NCBI GenBank assembly: GCA_040752975.1
Contig: JBFMHF010000001.1
Coordinates: 73,750-137,749, forward strand
Reading direction: 5' to 3'
Source: JADLDB01 sp040752975
GTDB lineage: Bacteria; Myxococcota; Myxococcia; Myxococcales; Myxococcaceae
DNA: 64,000 bases
A program made the translations under genes and the position numbers. Shown piece after piece: positions 63,977 through 64,000 of this stretch. Within the stretch, counting starts at the first letter, position 1. The number at the start of each line of letters is the position of its first letter. Under the pieces are notes generated by a model. That model had not been told where the DNA came from. It saw only the letters and a program-made list of their open reading frames with translations, and searched no databases.

Positions 63977-64000
63977 ATGCCCGTCACCTTCTCGAAGCTG
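63977..64000 (+). CDS. Start of a gene cut by the window end
   Basis: An ATG at 63977 opens a frame coding MPVTFSKL up to the last base. The start is supported only by position and by a possible promoter stretch (63870-63900, AT-richer than its surroundings). No product can be named. Confidence 0.3.

Overview
The window is about 64 kb of very GC-rich, densely coded bacterial chromosome. Overlapping stop/start codons (GTGA, ATGA, TGATG) are common, as are GTG starts and lipoproteins with short Asp/Gly/Ala-rich leaders. Several small families point to a myxobacterium (Myxococcota): a DUF2378/TIGR02265-type protein (10637-11215), a tandem pair of TIGR04563-type proteins (21587-21978), a DUF4388-type protein (56549-57733) and a MopE-like metal-motif lipoprotein (11283-12377). 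I saw no tRNA, rRNA, insertion sequence, prophage or CRISPR. The organism call is inference from family content, not a database match.

Layout. 1-5300 (minus): end-truncated secreted protein gene, then the ISC iron-sulfur operon iscS-iscU-iscA-hscB-hscA-fdx, read from a promoter that carries two matching palindromes. 5523-11215 (plus): SPFH/coiled-coil protein, a short DsbD-type reductant transporter, then a chain of GTGA-coupled envelope genes and a DUF2378 protein. 11283-17754 (minus): MopE-like lipoprotein, PEGA protein and PlsB acyltransferase coupled together, plus a ChaN-like protein. 17844-24183: TonB-dependent receptor with an unusual N-terminus, a lipoprotein made of a 5'-nucleotidase C-terminal domain, two overlapping TIGR04563 paralogs on the minus strand, and a large ASH/PKD-like lipoprotein. 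24431-33691 (plus): housekeeping run tilS-ftsH-folP-glmM-hydrolase-pdxJ-nnrD-tsaE. 33676-42733: small envelope genes, an epoxide-hydrolase-like protein, a class II amidotransferase, hutU-lipoprotein-hutI for histidine breakdown, and a Tim44/zinc-ribbon/TerB protein. 42766-46642: enoyl-CoA hydratase, acyl-CoA dehydrogenase, an unknown protein and MeaB. 46658-53848: rnc, three tandem cyclophilins aimed at three compartments, era, der, a YfgM-like protein and bamB (RNA/ribosome GTPases and outer-membrane assembly). 53890-54315: MutT-type Nudix hydrolase.

The most unusual part is 54432-61015. A PAS-LuxR regulator with a C-x10-C-x2-C motif is divergent from a tight seven-gene operon: an unknown helical protein; a DUF4388 protein with roadblock-like regions; a single-chain fusion of an ABC-type ATPase to a dual-specificity phosphatase; a small roadblock-like protein; a truncated haemoglobin with a C-terminal zinc ribbon; a CDGSH iron-sulfur protein; and a VOC protein with a PCP_red-like C-terminus. 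Signalling and redox or gas-binding parts are thus placed under one apparent promoter. A pentahaem cytochrome c lipoprotein lies convergent to it. I propose this as a candidate undescribed redox- or gas-responsive signalling system; the function is inference only.

62362-64000 holds an RNase H-like protein, a small lipoprotein and the first codons of a gene cut by the window end.
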